Positions 29,048-40,418 of a DNA stretch of 64,000 nt are shown here, piece after piece (position 1 is the first letter of the stretch; each line of letters opens with the position of its first letter). The DNA is from Cellvibrionaceae bacterium (GTDB taxonomy: Bacteria; Pseudomonadota; Gammaproteobacteria; Pseudomonadales; Cellvibrionaceae). Location of the stretch: assembly GCA_024707385.1 (NCBI GenBank), contig JANPZW010000008.1, positions 496,001 through 560,000 on the forward strand, read 5' to 3'. The position numbers and the translations under genes are program-made. The notes under the pieces were generated by a model, which was not told the origin of the DNA, did not search any database, and saw only the letters and a list, made by a program, of their open reading frames with translations.

Positions 29048-29566
29048 GTGAAAATTCTTATGTTTTGTTTGGTGTCGCTTCTGGCGTCCTGTGTGAGTGT
29101 TCCTAGAGGTATTGAACCTGTAAAGGACTTCGCTCTGGATCGGTATTCGGGCACCTGGTACGAAATAGCGCGGCTTGATCACAAGTTTGAAAAAGGCCTC
29201 TCTCACGTTACTGCTGAATATAGCCTTAGGGATGACGGCGGGGTGCGGGTAAAAAATATGGGTTATTCTGCTGCTGAAGATCGTTGGCAGGAAACGGTTG
29301 GCAAAGCCTACTTCGTTAAAGATGAAAAAACGGGTCATCTGAAGGTAAGCTTTCAATGGCCCTTTTATGATTCTTATATTATTTTTCAGCTCGACGACAG
29401 TTATCAGCATTCGTATGTGACAGGGAATGATAGGGATACTCTGTGGCTGTTATCGAGAACCCCTAGCGTTGACGATAAGGTGTTGCAGGACTTTAAAAAT
29501 GTTGCAAAGCAGAAGGGATTTGATCTGGATTCCCTTCAGTTAGTGAGTCAAGTGCCCTTGGATTGA
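29048..29566 (+). CDS. blc: Outer-membrane lipocalin Blc
   Basis: A 172-residue lipoprotein with lipobox LLASC (Cys15) and the lipocalin signature YSGTWYEIARLDHKFEKGL. The rest (VTAEYSLRDDGGVRVKNMGY, the GKAYF strand, FYDSYIIFQLD, TLWLLSRTP) follows bacterial lipocalins closely. It binds lysophospholipids or fatty acids at the outer membrane. It lies near a phospholipid-synthesis operon and a small stress membrane protein, which fits envelope stress. Confidence 0.93.
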   Translation: MKILMFCLVSLLASCVSVPRGIEPVKDFALDRYSGTWYEIARLDHKFEKGLSHVTAEYSLRDDGGVRVKNMGYSAAEDRWQETVGKAYFVKDEKTGHLKVSFQWPFYDSYIIFQLDDSYQHSYVTGNDRDTLWLLSRTPSVDDKVLQDFKNVAKQKGFDLDSLQLVSQVPLD

Positions 29567-29761
29567 GTCTGTCCCCTTTGGGAATGTCTTGTGCAATCTT
29601 TACAAGCCATTCCTTCTGTGAGCTCCTTGACCCTCATGACTTAATTTGAAGTGCTCGACATTCGAGCTCCGCTATGGCACGCTTTTTGACTTCCCGCCCG
29701 GGTCGGGGCGGATATCCCTTATCGAAGATCTGAACTTGTAGACCTCAACAGAGGAATGGTT

Positions 29762-30964
29762 ATGAACAGCTTTTTTGGACACATCTACTCAAGATATGGG
29801 CACCACTTTTCAATCGCCCGGATCTACGAAAAGGGGTATTTTTCTCGACCTTTTGGCAGGGACACCAAAAACCTGTTGATGCTCTATTGTCCGAAAAATC
29901 CAGTGTCTTTCAGCCAGATTTATCCCTTCTTTTTTTATGAGAAGCAGATAAAAGAGCAGTTTGGGATCGCCATTCGTGCCGTGCCGGTGGACCAATGTCT
30001 TGCGTCTGATTTACTTGGTAAGGCGGATGTGATTGGTGTCCAGACGGAGTTCGCGGTCACTGATGATTATTTTGACAAGCTGTTCGCCGATATACGCAGC
30101 CGCAATAGCAAGGCCCCAATGGTGTATTTTGACTGGTATGCCCCCCTTGATCTGCGGTTTGCCGCAAAGGTGAATCCGCATGTCGATCTTTACGTAAAAC
30201 GGCAAGTCTTCCGCGACCACCGTCGTTACCATATGCCGACTTTGGGTGATACCAATTTGGTGGACTATTACAGCCGTCTCCACAATATTGCCGGCGAGGA
30301 ACAGCATTTTCCTGTCCCTAAAGATTTTTTCCGCAAGATCGTTTTAGGCCCGGGTTTATTGACCGGGTACTACATGCTAAATGCTTTCGCCAAACGGCAG
30401 GACCTCAGTCAGCCTAAAACGTTGACGCTTCATGCGCGTTTTGCTTGCTCCGGATCGCCCTGGTACTCGGCAATGCGTAATGACGCACTGCACGCATGCC
30501 AGCAACTGCCGGAGGCGGAAGTAAAATATGGTAGCGGCGTTTCAAAAAAGGAGTTTCTTGCGGAAATGGCGCGCTCGAAGATGTGTTTCAGTCCATTCGG
30601 TTACGGAGAGGTCTGCTGGCGCGACTATGAGGCGGCCCTTTACGGATCGCTGTTATTGAAACCCGATATGGATCATCTCAAAACTTCGCCCGATATTTTC
30701 ATCAAGGATGAGACTTATGTCGCTATTGCCTGGGACTATTCCGACCTTAAAGAAAAAGTGGAATTTTATTCGAACAATAATCGTGAAAGAGATCGGATCG
30801 TGGCTAATGCCCGACAAGCTCTGGATGATTATGTAAATAAAGGAGGATTTATTCGCCAGATGACGCCGATTTTTCAGTTGGCTCATGGCCAATTGCCTCA
30901 GTTGGAGAGGCTGTATGAAAATCTAGCCACTTCGGATGAGCAATTGACGCAGGTCTACAGTTAA
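29762..30964 (+). CDS. Glycosyltransferase-like protein (GT-B type C-terminal domain)
   Basis: About 400 residues, soluble. The C-terminal third, SKMCFSPFGYGEVCWRDYEAALYGSLLLKPDMDHLKT, matches the donor-binding region of GT1/exostosin-like glycosyltransferases (conserved Glu in the middle). The N-terminal half resembles no family I can name but alternates strands and helices like a Rossmann domain. ATG 29762 follows GAGGAATGGTT. It stands alone between blc and rmf, so no polysaccharide cluster supports a substrate. Confidence 0.65.
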   Translation: MNSFFGHIYSRYGHHFSIARIYEKGYFSRPFGRDTKNLLMLYCPKNPVSFSQIYPFFFYEKQIKEQFGIAIRAVPVDQCLASDLLGKADVIGVQTEFAVTDDYFDKLFADIRSRNSKAPMVYFDWYAPLDLRFAAKVNPHVDLYVKRQVFRDHRRYHMPTLGDTNLVDYYSRLHNIAGEEQHFPVPKDFFRKIVLGPGLLTGYYMLNAFAKRQDLSQPKTLTLHARFACSGSPWYSAMRNDALHACQQLPEAEVKYGSGVSKKEFLAEMARSKMCFSPFGYGEVCWRDYEAALYGSLLLKPDMDHLKTSPDIFIKDETYVAIAWDYSDLKEKVEFYSNNNRERDRIVANARQALDDYVNKGGFIRQMTPIFQLAHGQLPQLERLYENLATSDEQLTQVYS

Positions 30965-31005
30965 AACTGCTGGGATAAAGAATCTAAAATTTAATAATTG
31001 AGGGG

Positions 31006-31024
31006 AGGCCCGCTTAGCGGGCCT
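31006..31024 (+). terminator. Terminator-like hairpin after the glycosyltransferase gene
   Basis: An 8-bp stem AGGCCCGC / GCGGGCCT with loop TTA. The T tract is poor, so termination may be inefficient. It also lies downstream of the minus-strand rmf gene. Confidence 0.65.
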
Positions 31025-31086
31025 TATGTTGAGTGTATCAACGTTGTACCAAGGAAATTTGTTAAAGCGGTTACCACATGAGAGCG

Positions 31087-31290
31087 TCAAAAACTGCTTA
31101 ATTTCTGGACCTGGGACTTGGTGTCCAAGCCGCTCCAGTGATCTTCTCTTGCCTCGCGCCACCCGTTCATCCAGACCACACGCGCTTTGCCCGACTCAAA
31201 CGGGCATGCGGCCCAGGATTTGCCAGACATCGCTGCTTGATATCCCTTTGCGAAAGCTTTTTCGATCGGGCTACGTTTTTGGCTTCTCAT
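31087..31290 (-). CDS. rmf: Ribosome modulation factor
   Basis: A 67-residue basic protein that dimerises 70S ribosomes into 100S particles in stationary phase. The diagnostic block is clear: AFAKGYQAAMSGKSWAACPF, then ARVVWMNGWREARED. The length is slightly above the E. coli protein (55) owing to a C-terminal tail. Single-gene transcript, convergent with the upstream plus-strand gene. Confidence 0.93.
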   Translation of the reverse strand: MRSQKRSPIEKAFAKGYQAAMSGKSWAACPFESGKARVVWMNGWREAREDHWSGLDTKSQVQKLSSF

Positions 31291-31758
31291 CGGTTTTGCA
31301 CCTCTCTACTGTTGCTAATAAGACGGTAAAAGATTCCTGTATGCCTGTGATCGGAATTATCGAGTCATTGATCAGGCGACAAGCGATCCATTACCTCCGA
31401 AATAGGGTGTGAATGCGCTATGGCTAAATCATTAGTGTCAGCGGGTGGCCCGCCGAGTACCCGTTTACCCGGGTGAGTCTGAATTTGCAGTTAATTGAGT
31501 CAAAGCAGCTGGCTGTAAGCTCTCGAACATATAGGAGTATAATCCCGCCTTATTGTTCCGCTGTGTCTGAACATTCGCTTCGCTGCGGCCAGTCCCTGCA
31601 ATGAAATTGTGAAGATGTAGACAAACGTCCTGCGATAAAGTACGTCTGACGCTTTTACGGTCAGCTACCGGGCTAGTTAAACAGATGCCTGGTGATACGT
31701 GAACGAATATATATTTCTAGCCCCGCCCCTTCATATTCCCAGAACTTATTACGAAAAG
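31291..31758. other. Intergenic region rmf / rlmKL
   Basis: About 470 bp holding the divergent promoters of rmf and rlmKL. The DNA is of ordinary composition with no long inverted repeat. I see no RNA gene or conserved small ORF. Confidence 0.4.
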
Positions 31759-33952
31759 ATGACAATGATTCCTGAGTCCCTAATGTTTTCCGCTACCTGC
31801 CCCAAAGGCCTCGAAGATCTGTTGGTACGTGAGCTCGAACTTCTTGCCGCAGAAAGCGTGCAGGTAACAATCGGCGCTGTGTATTTCTCCGGCCCTTTAA
31901 GTGTCGCGTACGGTTTGTGCATATGGTCGCGGGTTGCCAATCGCGTTTTGCTGCTGCTTAACGATATTGCAGAGTCGCCGCCGATTGCCACGGAGTTGGC
32001 CCTGTATTCGGCGGTCGCAGCGATTCCATGGGAAGCGCATATGACGGGAGATGCGACTTTTGCGGTTGATTTTATCGGCACCAATAAAGCGATCACTAAC
32101 ACGCAATACGGCGCGGTTCGTGTAAAAGATGCGATCGTCGATCGGATGAGAACCAAGGTTGGACGTCGCCCCGACGTGGATAAGGCGCAGCCGCAGTTGC
32201 GTATTCAGGCGCGTTTGGCGAAAGGGCAGATACAGCTGGCGCTGGATCTGTCCGGCGGCAGCCTGCATCAGCGCGGCTACCGCCTGGAGCAGGGAGCCGC
32301 GCCCTTAAAGGAAAACTTGGCGGCCGGCATTTTGTTGCGTCTGGGATGGCCCGAGATGGCGCGATCCGGCGCTTGCCTGATCGACCCCATGTGCGGGTCC
32401 GGCACTTTGTTGATCGAAGCGGCCATGATGGCTTGTGATCTCGCCCCGGGTTTATTGCGCACGCGCAACGGCGGCAACTGGGGATTCACCCATTGGTTGG
32501 GCGACAAGCCAGAGTTATGGCGTGAGTTGATGGTGGATGCGGAGAGCAGGGCGGAGGCGGGCGCCCGCCAAATCGAAGGGGGGCGCTTCTGGGGCGCCGA
32601 CCAACACGTGAGGATGTTGCAGTACGCCAAAGCCAATGCGGCCAGGGCGGGTGTCGCAGGTCTGATCGGCTTCACTCAAAGTGACATTCAGCGCTTTGAA
32701 AAGCCGGATTCCATGACCGGCACCGGGTTGATGCTGTGCAACCCGCCCTATGGCGAACGTCTCGGGGAGATAGAAGAATTGAAAGGGACCTATCTCGCAT
32801 TGGCGGATATGAGCAAACGCCAGTGTCCGGGATGGTTGTTGGCCGTGTTTACCGGCAATCCCGAACTCGCCAAGGAGATGCGCTTGCGGCCGAAGAGGGT
32901 GAATAAATTTTTCAACGGGCCTTTGCCCTGCGAGCTTTATCTCTACGAACTTCTGTCGGTAGAGCAGGCGACGCTGCGCCGCGACCGGGATTTCGTGCGG
33001 GAAGAGGACTTGAGCGAAGGCGCCTTGATGGTTGCCAACCGCATTAAAAAGAATCTGCGCAAACTCGCACCTTGGGTAAAGACGGCAGATACCAATGCCT
33101 ACCGAGTGTACGACGCGGATCTGCCGGAATACGCGGCAGCGGTGGACTTGTACGACGGCCGGGTGCATGTGCAGGAATATGCCGCACCGAAAACGATTCC
33201 AGAAGAAGTCGCGCAGCGGCGCTTGCGGGAATTGTTGTCAGCGGTGGCCTACGTTTTTGCGATTTCGCAAAAAAGCGTGGCAGTCAAAACCCGCCAGCGC
33301 AATAAAGGCGCCCAGCAATATGAAAAACTGGATGAAAGCGGCGAGTTTTTTTGTGGTCCAGGAGGGGCAGGGTAAATTCTGGGTCAATCTCCACGACTAC
33401 CTGGATTCGGGCCTTTTTCTGGATCACCGCCCGCTGCGCAAACGGATATGCGCTGAGGCGCGAGGCAAGCGGTTTCTGAATTTATTCTGCTACACCGCCA
33501 GCGCCACTGTGCACGCGGCTCTCGGTGGCGCCACGCAGAGTGTCAGCGTGGATATGTCGAATACCTATCTGGATTGGGCGCAGCGCAATTTTGCCCTTAA
33601 CTCCATCAACAGCGACCGCCATCAGCTGGTCCAGGCGGACTGTTTGAAGTGGCTGCAACAGTGCCGGCAGGGTTTTGATCTCATCATGCTCGATCCACCG
33701 ACGTTTTCGAATTCAAAACGTATGGAGGGTGTGTTAGACGTGCAGCGGGATCATGTGGCGATGATCAAGCGCTGCATGGAGTTGCTCGCCCCAGGAGGCA
33801 AATTGTATTTCTCCACCAACTTGCGCAGTTTCAAACTGGATATTGAAGCCCTTTACGGCTATGCGATTGACGATATCTCAGCACAAACCATTGATCTCGA
33901 TTTTTCCCGCAATAACAAAATTCACCGCTGTTTCCTGGTACAGCAAAAATGA
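31759..33952 (+). CDS. rlmKL: Bifunctional 23S rRNA methyltransferase RlmKL, frameshifted in a T7 run
   Basis: Makes m2G2445 (RlmL half) and m7G2069 (RlmK half) in 23S rRNA. The N-terminal half has a THUMP domain (MFSATCPKGLEDLLVRELELL), DPMCGSGTLLIEAAMMA and the catalytic NPPYGERLG. The C-terminal half has FLNLFCYTASATVHAALGGA and LDPPTFSNSKRM. The first frame stops at 33375. The T7 run 33346-33352 has one T too many, and with T6 the text reads GEFFVVQEGQGKFWVN. Corrected length is about 731 residues, normal. ATG 31759 is favoured over the upstream 31699. Confidence 0.94.
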
Positions 33953-33961
33953 GGTTCACTC

Positions 33962-35968
33962 ATGAGTGATCATTTGTTTAAAGTCAAATGTGCCTATGCG
34001 CCCGCCGGTGACCAGCCTGCGGCTATCAAGGCATTGGTGCAGGGAATCGATGCCGGTCTTGCACACCAGACATTGCTCGGTGTTACGGGTTCCGGCAAAA
34101 CATTCACCATTGCCAATGTGATCGCGCATGTGCAGCGGCCGACGTTGGTGATGGCCCATAACAAAACACTTGCCGCTCAGCTGTACGGTGAATTCAAAGA
34201 ATTTTTTCCCAATAATTCGGTGGAGTATTTCGTTTCCTATTACGACTATTACCAGCCGGAAGCATACGTCCCCTCGTCAGACACGTTTATCGAAAAGGAC
34301 TCATCAATCAACGAACATATCGAGCAGATGCGCCTGTCTGCCACCAAGGCTTTGATGGAGCGCCGCGACGCCATAGTTGTGGCTACCGTATCCGCTATTT
34401 ACGGCTTGGGTGATCCGCAAGCTTATTTGAAAATGGTGTTGCATCTGGTGCGCGGAGATCAGATCGATCAGCGCAGCATTTTGCGACGTTTGGCGGAACT
34501 GCAATACACCCGCAACGATATGGATTTTTTCCGTGCGAATTATCGCGTGCGCGGGGATGTGATTGATATTTTTCCCGCTGACTCTGAAAGCCAGGCTGTG
34601 CGCGTTGAGCTTTTTGATGATCAGATCGAGCAGATCTCCTTGTTCGATCCTTTAACCGGGGAAATTCACGCGCGTGTGCCGCGCATGACAATTTATCCAA
34701 AAAGCCATTACGTCACCCCGCGCAGCCGGGTGCTGGAGGCGGTGGATCAGATCAAGGAGGAATTGCGTGAGCGGCTGGAAAATCTGCGTGCAAACAATAA
34801 GCTCTTAGAGGCTCAGCGTCTGGAGCAGCGCGTGAAATACGATTTGGAGATGATGCACGAACTGGGCTATTGCAACGGTATCGAAAATTATTCCCGCTTT
34901 TTGTCCGGGCGCAATCCGGGCGAACCCCCGCCGACACTTTTTGATTATCTGCCGCGCGATGCGCTGCTGGTGATCGACGAATCTCACGTAACCATCCCGC
35001 AGATCGGCGCCATGTACAAAGGCGACCGTTCGCGCAAGGAAACCTTGGTTGAATATGGTTTTCGTTTGCCTTCCGCACTGGATAACCGGCCGCTGCGTTT
35101 TGACGAATGGGAGCGGCTCGCCCCCCAAATGATTTTTGTATCGGCAACTCCCGCCGATTATGAGTCCAAGCACGCTGCCGCTGTAGTCGAGCAAGTCGTG
35201 CGCCCCACCGGGCTTGTCGATCCGATTGTGGAAATTCGCCCTGCAACCACCCAGGTGGATGACTGCCTCTCCGAAATCCGCGCGTGTGTGCAGGCGGGTG
35301 ATCGTGTGTTGATCACGGTGCTCACCAAGCGAATGGCGGAGGATCTTACGGAATATTTGCAGGAGCATGGAGTAAAAGTCCGTTATCTGCACTCCGATAT
35401 CGATACGGTCGAGCGCGTGGAAATTATCCGCGATCTGCGAATGGGAGAATTCGATGTGCTGGTCGGTATCAATTTGTTGCGTGAGGGATTGGATATGCCG
35501 GAAGTCGCATTGGTGGCGATTCTGGATGCGGATAAAGAGGGTTTCCTGCGCTCGGATCGATCCTTGATTCAGACCATTGGACGTGCCGCCCGCAACGTGA
35601 ATGGGCGAGCGATTCTCTATGCGGACAGGATCACTGGATCCATGCAGCGCGCCCTGGATGAAACCGAGCGCCGCCGCAACAAGCAGATCCTGTTTAATTC
35701 CGAAAATGGTATTACACCTAAAGGCATACGTAAAAATGTGACCGACATAATGGAGGGCGCGCGCGTGCCAGGTGCCAAGGTCGGGCGCAAGCGCGCGGTC
35801 GCGGAAAAACCAGCCGATTATCTGCAGAAAATCGATCCCGCCAAGGATATCTGGGCGCAGATTGCCAACCTGGAAAAAGAAATGCTGGCTGCGGCGAAAA
35901 ATCTTGAGTTTGAGAAGGCGGCCAGCATCCGCGATGCGATTCATGAGTTGAAAACCCGCGTTGCCTAA
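33962..35968 (+). CDS. uvrB: Excinuclease ABC subunit B
   Basis: DNA damage-verification helicase of nucleotide excision repair, 668 residues. Walker [11 protein letters not shown] (about 40-49), the beta-hairpin [13 protein letters not shown], the DESHVTIPQ Walker B, helicase motifs VSATPADYE and [10 protein letters not shown], and a C-terminal UVR domain ([25 protein letters not shown]) are all present and in frame. It begins 9 bp after rlmKL. Confidence 0.97.
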   Translation: MSDHLFKVKCAYAPAGDQPAAIKALVQGIDAGLAHQTLLGVTGSGKTFTIANVIAHVQRPTLVMAHNKTLAAQLYGEFKEFFPNNSVEYFVSYYDYYQPEAYVPSSDTFIEKDSSINEHIEQMRLSATKALMERRDAIVVATVSAIYGLGDPQAYLKMVLHLVRGDQIDQRSILRRLAELQYTRNDMDFFRANYRVRGDVIDIFPADSESQAVRVELFDDQIEQISLFDPLTGEIHARVPRMTIYPKSHYVTPRSRVLEAVDQIKEELRERLENLRANNKLLEAQRLEQRVKYDLEMMHELGYCNGIENYSRFLSGRNPGEPPPTLFDYLPRDALLVIDESHVTIPQIGAMYKGDRSRKETLVEYGFRLPSALDNRPLRFDEWERLAPQMIFVSATPADYESKHAAAVVEQVVRPTGLVDPIVEIRPATTQVDDCLSEIRACVQAGDRVLITVLTKRMAEDLTEYLQEHGVKVRYLHSDIDTVERVEIIRDLRMGEFDVLVGINLLREGLDMPEVALVAILDADKEGFLRSDRSLIQTIGRAARNVNGRAILYADRITGSMQRALDETERRRNKQILFNSENGITPKGIRKNVTDIMEGARVPGAKVGRKRAVAEKPADYLQKIDPAKDIWAQIANLEKEMLAAAKNLEFEKAASIRDAIHELKTRVA

Positions 35969-35978
35969 CCATCCTATG

Positions 35979-36013
35979 TCGGTCGTCTCGTTGCTGAAAT
36001 GAGCGACCGATTT
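35979..36013 (+). terminator. Terminator-like hairpin after uvrB
   Basis: TCGGTCG (35979-35985) pairs with CGACCGA (36004-36010), with an inner CTC/GAG pair, followed by TTT. Moderate strength. Confidence 0.55.
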
Positions 36014-36058
36014 CTACGCTATCTATAGCGCCGCTTTGTTTATTTAAAGGATATTTCA

Positions 36059-37859
36059 GTGCGTCCCAGCAATTCTTTCTCGGATCCGGATATAAAACCC
36101 AACTGGCGCGTTTTGCTTTCGCTTGCACCTTACTTGAGAGAGTTCAGGGGGAGGGTGGTTTTATCATTCCTGTTTCTGATCGCCGCAAAGATTGCCGGCG
36201 TAGCCATGCCTTGGCTGCTCAAACTGATTGTCGACGATCTGGATCTCGCCAATGCAGCTGCAGTGGTAGTGCCTATTATGCTGTTGCTCGCTTACGGGCT
36301 TTTACGTTTTGCCTCGGTGTTTCTAGGAGAGTTGCGCGATGCAATTTTTGCTCGCGTCACAGAGCGAGCGATGCGTAGGGTGGGGCTGGAAGTTTTTCAG
36401 CACATGCATACCTTGGATCTGGATTTTCATCTGTCACGCAAGACCGGCGGATTGTCGCGGGATATAGAGCGCGGTACTTCCGGCATCAGTTTTTTTATTG
36501 CGCTTTTTATTGTTCAATATCATTCCCACCTTGTTTGAACTCTTTTTGGTTGCGGTGATTTTGTTCAAACAGTTTTCTCTCGCCTATTGTTTGACCGTGA
36601 TTGTTGCGATTCTGATCTACATCGCTTTTTCGGTGGTGATCACTGAGTGGCGAACCAAGTTTGTGCGCGAAGCCAACGAGCAGGACAACCGTTCCAATAC
36701 CCGCGCCGTGGACAGCCTGCTGAATTATGAAACCGTCAAATACTTCAATAACGAAGCCTACGAAGCCAAAGAGTATGACCAGCACTTATCCGACTGGGAA
36801 AAATCCCGTCTGAAAAATCGCTTGTCCCTGGCGGCACTGAACTCCGGCCAAGCGCTGATCATCGCCGCGTCAGTCACCATCATGATGATCATGGCGGCCC
36901 AGGGTGTTGCCGCGGGCAAGATGACGCTGGGGGATTTTGTGATGATCAATGCTTATATGATCCAGCTGTTTATCCCGCTGAATTTCCTCGGTTTTGTCTA
37001 TCGGGAGATTCGCCAGTCGCTGATCAATGTCGAGCGTATGTTTGAGCTGCTGCGCGTCAAACCCAAAATTCTCGAAGCCGCTTCTGCGAAACATTTCTCC
37101 CTCGGTCAAGAGCGAAATGTGGCCATAGAATTTCGCAACGTATCTTTTGCCTACCATTCCGATCGACCGATTTTGCGCGACGTCAGTTTTTCCGTGGCGC
37201 CGGGTCAGAAAGTGGCGATTGTCGGATCGAGCGGGGCGGGAAAATCGACAATTGCTAAATTGCTGTTTCGTTTTTACGACCCGGATGCGGGTGGCATCTA
37301 TCTGAATGGGGAAAACATTCGGGATATATCACTGCAGGATTTGCGCCGCCAGTTTGGCGTTGTGCCGCAGGATACCGTGCTGTTCAACGATACGATTTTC
37401 TATAACATCGCCTACGGCAATCCTGCCGCCAGCGAAGAACAGATACATCGCGCTGCCGAGGCGGCTCATCTCAAGGAATTTATCGAACATTTGCCAAAAA
37501 AATATGCCACCGCCGTTGGAGAGCGCGGCCTCAAAGTCTCTGGCGGGGAAAAGCAACGCATCGCTATTGCCCGGGTGCTATTGAAAAATCCGCCCGTTTT
37601 GCTCTTTGACGAAGCCACTTCCGCCCTGGATACGGAAGCCGAAAGAGTGATTTCCTCAGCCTTGGATGAACTGGCCGTAAAGCACACGGTGCTGGTGATT
37701 GCCCACCGTTTGTCGACGGTCATGAATGCGGATCGGATTTTGGTTTTGCATAAGGGGGAAATAGTGGAGCAGGGAACTCACGCGGAGTTGCTAGCTGTGG
37801 ATGGATATTACCGTTCACTTTGGCAGCATCAGCGGGATCGCAGCAGCCAAACTTCATAA
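36059..37859 (+). CDS. ABC transporter, fused permease/ATPase (ATM1/HMT type), frameshifted
   Basis: About 600 residues after correction. Six-helix exporter domain followed by an ATPase with GSSGAGKST (Walker A), VSGGEKQRIAIAR (signature) and VLLFDEATSALD (Walker B). The permease part (NYETVKYFNNEAYEAKEYDQHL, LNSGQALIIA) matches ATM1/HMT1 heavy-metal or glutathione-persulfide exporters. The frame breaks at the T7 run 36490-36496; with six Ts it reads SFLLRFLLFNIIPTLFE. GTG start at 36059 with AAAGGA upstream. Substrate not shown. Confidence 0.9.
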
Positions 37860-38056
37860 GCTTGTATGAATTCATCTTTTAGAGTGTATAAATACCCGAC
37901 ATACGTTTTATCCGCCGATAAATGCCCGTTAACGCATGGCTAAAATCTCACAAATGGTCGGGCATAATTCGGTTGAATCCGCAGTTCCGCCTGGATAATA
38001 TGGCTGCCAACACTGATAAGCAGTGCCCGCCATTCACATACGAAGGAGCAAATCAC

Positions 38057-38539
38057 ATGGCAATTTATATCGAATACGAAGGAATTAAAGGTAACGTTAC
38101 CGCAGAAGGTTTTGTGGACCACATTAAAGTGTTGTCGCTCAACTTTGGCGTTGGTCGCGGAATTTCCATGGAAGCTGGTCACATGGCTAACCGGGAAGCT
38201 ACTCGTCCCAGCCTGAGCGAAGTGACCTTCACCAAAATGGCTGATATCTCATCCACCCCGCTGTTCAAAGAATCAGTTACCGGTTCCTCCGGCAAGACTG
38301 TCAAAATCAAGTTCGTGCAAACTGGTGCTGATAATGTCACCACTTTCATGGACTACGAACTGCAAGATTGCTTGGTCAGCAGCTACTCCATCTCCGCTGG
38401 CGGTGACAGTGATCCGGTTGAATCCATCAGCCTGAGCTTCGCTAAGGTATTGGTCAACTATCACGACTACGACAAGAAAAACGCTGGCAAGAGCCCACAG
38501 CGCGCCGGTTACGACCTTACTACTGCAAAACCGCTGTAA
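38057..38539 (+). CDS. hcp: Hcp-family type VI secretion tube/effector protein
   Basis: A 160-residue secreted protein. MAIYIEYEGIKGNVTAEGFVDHIKVLSLNFGVGRGIS is the Hcp1 entry, and later strands (SEVTFTKMADISSTPLF, FMDYELQDCLVSSYSISAGGDSDPVESISLSFAKV) match the Hcp hexamer fold. AAGGAG lies 8 bases before ATG 38057; an upstream start at 37922 has no support. No other type VI genes are near, so this is an orphan hcp, usual for genomes with several copies. A strong terminator follows. Confidence 0.93.
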   Translation: MAIYIEYEGIKGNVTAEGFVDHIKVLSLNFGVGRGISMEAGHMANREATRPSLSEVTFTKMADISSTPLFKESVTGSSGKTVKIKFVQTGADNVTTFMDYELQDCLVSSYSISAGGDSDPVESISLSFAKVLVNYHDYDKKNAGKSPQRAGYDLTTAKPL

Positions 38540-38562
38540 TTCCTTACAGCTGGCTTGCCGAA

Positions 38563-38585
38563 AGCCCGCAACTGCGGGCTTTTTT
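38563..38585 (+). terminator. Rho-independent terminator after hcp
   Basis: Stem AGCCCGC/GCGGGCT (38563-38569 with 38574-38580), loop of 4, then T5. Preceded by A residues. Confidence 0.9.
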
Positions 38586-38670
38586 GTGCCTGTTTAACTT
38601 GTACGCTTGAGTAGGTCGGCCGGCTCTGGATGTGCTAGTCTCTTCGACAAATCACCGCAGTCCATCCCTC

Positions 38671-39054
38671 ATGCGCCAAACCCTCTCTTTTGCAAAAGAT
38701 CGCACCAAAGCTCTGCTGATGCTGGCTTTGCTCTTGTTGCAATGTGTGATTGTCGCAGTTGAGGTAGGGGCTTCTGCAGGTGCGTTCTTGGCAGTGGACG
38801 CTCACCACGAGATGGCGTATGAGCCGCATCACGATGCTCACCATGTCGAGCAGAGCCCTGGCCTGATGGCGCAGGGAGCCCAACCAGATAGCTGTGACCA
38901 CTGCTGTCATTGCCAAGGCCATGGGACGCATATGGCACTGACGGAGAAATTCCTTACGGCAGAACCTCTTTTGCGCGGCGATCCGATTCGTCAAAACCTT
39001 TTTGTCGTCATTGCCGCTGACGTTTCAACCATCTACCGCCCTCCCGCCGTCTGA
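38671..39054 (+). CDS. His/Cys-rich small periplasmic protein, CzcI-like
   Basis: About 127 residues. Hydrophobic signal (ALLMLALLLLQCVIVAVEV), then a His-rich stretch (DAHHEMAYEPHHDAHHVEQ) and a Cys/His knuckle (CDHCCHCQGHG). The C-terminus ends IYRPPAV, like the short regulators that open many czc operons. It probably binds zinc, cadmium or cobalt in the periplasm and modulates the efflux system encoded directly downstream. Start ATG 38671 preferred over GTG 38632. Exact family membership is uncertain. Confidence 0.6.
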   Translation: MRQTLSFAKDRTKALLMLALLLLQCVIVAVEVGASAGAFLAVDAHHEMAYEPHHDAHHVEQSPGLMAQGAQPDSCDHCCHCQGHGTHMALTEKFLTAEPLLRGDPIRQNLFVVIAADVSTIYRPPAV

Positions 39055-39127
39055 TCCTGTTTTTTCTGTTTTTTGTGTTGCTTCTTTTGTTTCGAGGTTT
39101 TCGTTTAACCACGACAGGATCGTATCC

Positions 39128-40418
39128 ATGTTTTTCCCTTCCGTTCGCGCCCGTTGGCGCTTTTATTGCGCGCGCGCGTTTTTTGGCGATGTTTCTGCCC
39201 GCCAGCGCTTTAACTGAAACACCGATAGCGGCGCTGACACATCAAGAGGCGATGCGCCGGGTATTGGAGACCAATCCCGAGCTACAGGTGTTCAATTGGC
39301 GCCAGCAGGTGCTGAGTGGCGAATTGTTATCCGCAGGCCAATCGGTCGGTTATCAGCTGGAGTTGGATGCGGAGAATATCCGCCGCAGCTCAGAGGACCT
39401 GGAAGTTACCTTGGCGATTTCGTCGGTGATTGAGTTTGGCAACAAACGCGGAGCGAGAACTTCCCTAGCCGAATCACGCCTGTCCCTGGCGGAAACCGAG
39501 CGTCAAGCGGCTGCGCTGGATTTGCTGGGGAGAGCGACACAGCGATTTATCGGCGTGCTGTCGCTGCAGGAAAAACTCAAAGTCGTGGGTGACGCCACTG
39601 AGCTGGCGCAGAAGTCGCTCGGCCTGGTCCGCCAGAGATACGAACGCGGCGCGGCGCCTGAGGCGGAGGTTTTACGTGCGGAAGCGGCTTTGGCGCAGGC
39701 GCAATTTCGGCAGCAGGCGATGGTTGCGCAACTGGCCAGCAATAAATTTGCGCTGGCCACCCATTGGGGGGCGCAGGCACCGGACTTTGCCAGCGTAGAA
39801 GGAAAGCTTTTTCACTTCACTGACTTGGCGGAGTTTGATGATCTTTATAGGCGCGCGACGGCAGCGCCGGGGATTCAGACCTTTGCCGATGAGGCGCGTG
39901 TGCGCCAGGCCGAAATGGAGCTCGCCATGGCCCGCTCCCGAGCGGATATCCAATGGCGGGCTGGTGTTCGCCAATTCGTCGGGGCGGACGAGAATGCCTT
40001 GGTCGCTGGCTTCTCTATGCCCTTGTCCACCGCCAAACGCGCGCGCGGCGATCAGCAATCCGCCCGGGCGGAACGGCAATTGGTCGACAGTCGTCGCGAT
40101 GCAGCGCTTTTGACTCTCCGTTCAACCCTTTTCGATGCGTGGCAAACGCGCCAACAGAGTGTTGATCATGTGCAGCAATTGAATCAGCGAGTGTTGCCCG
40201 CGCTCGCACGGGCCGTGGAGTTGACGCGACAGTCTTATGAAAATGGCCGCTACAGCTATATCGAATGGGCCGGCGTTCAGCAGGATTTTCTCGCCGCCAA
40301 GCTCGCGCTGATCGACGCCGCCACCGAGGCGCATCTGCAGCAGGCATTAATCGAACAGCTGACCGCCGAGCCGCTGATCGCACCCTCTTTTTCCGAATTG
40401 AACAGGACTGAAAAATGA
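39128..40418 (+). CDS. czcC: CzcC-like outer-membrane factor, frameshift in signal region
   Basis: TolC-type outer-membrane channel of a heavy-metal RND pump. The coiled-coil repeats (LAESRLSLAETERQAAALDLL, LEKLKVVGDATELAQKSLGLVRQRYERGAAPEAEVLRAEAALAQAQ) and C-terminal ENGRYSYIEWAGVQQDFLAAKLALIDA fit CzcC. The body is open from about 39075. The most sensible signal peptide begins at ATG 39128 in another frame and joins at the T6 run 39179-39184, giving MFFPSVRARW...FLAMFLPASALTETP. The last base pairs overlap the czcB start (ATGA). Confidence 0.88.

Noticed and set aside
33346..33352. Programmed ribosomal frameshift in rlmKL
   Set aside because: RlmKL is a single continuous frame elsewhere, the run has no slippery-site context with a stimulator, and similar breaks occur in many unrelated genes here; sequence error is simpler.
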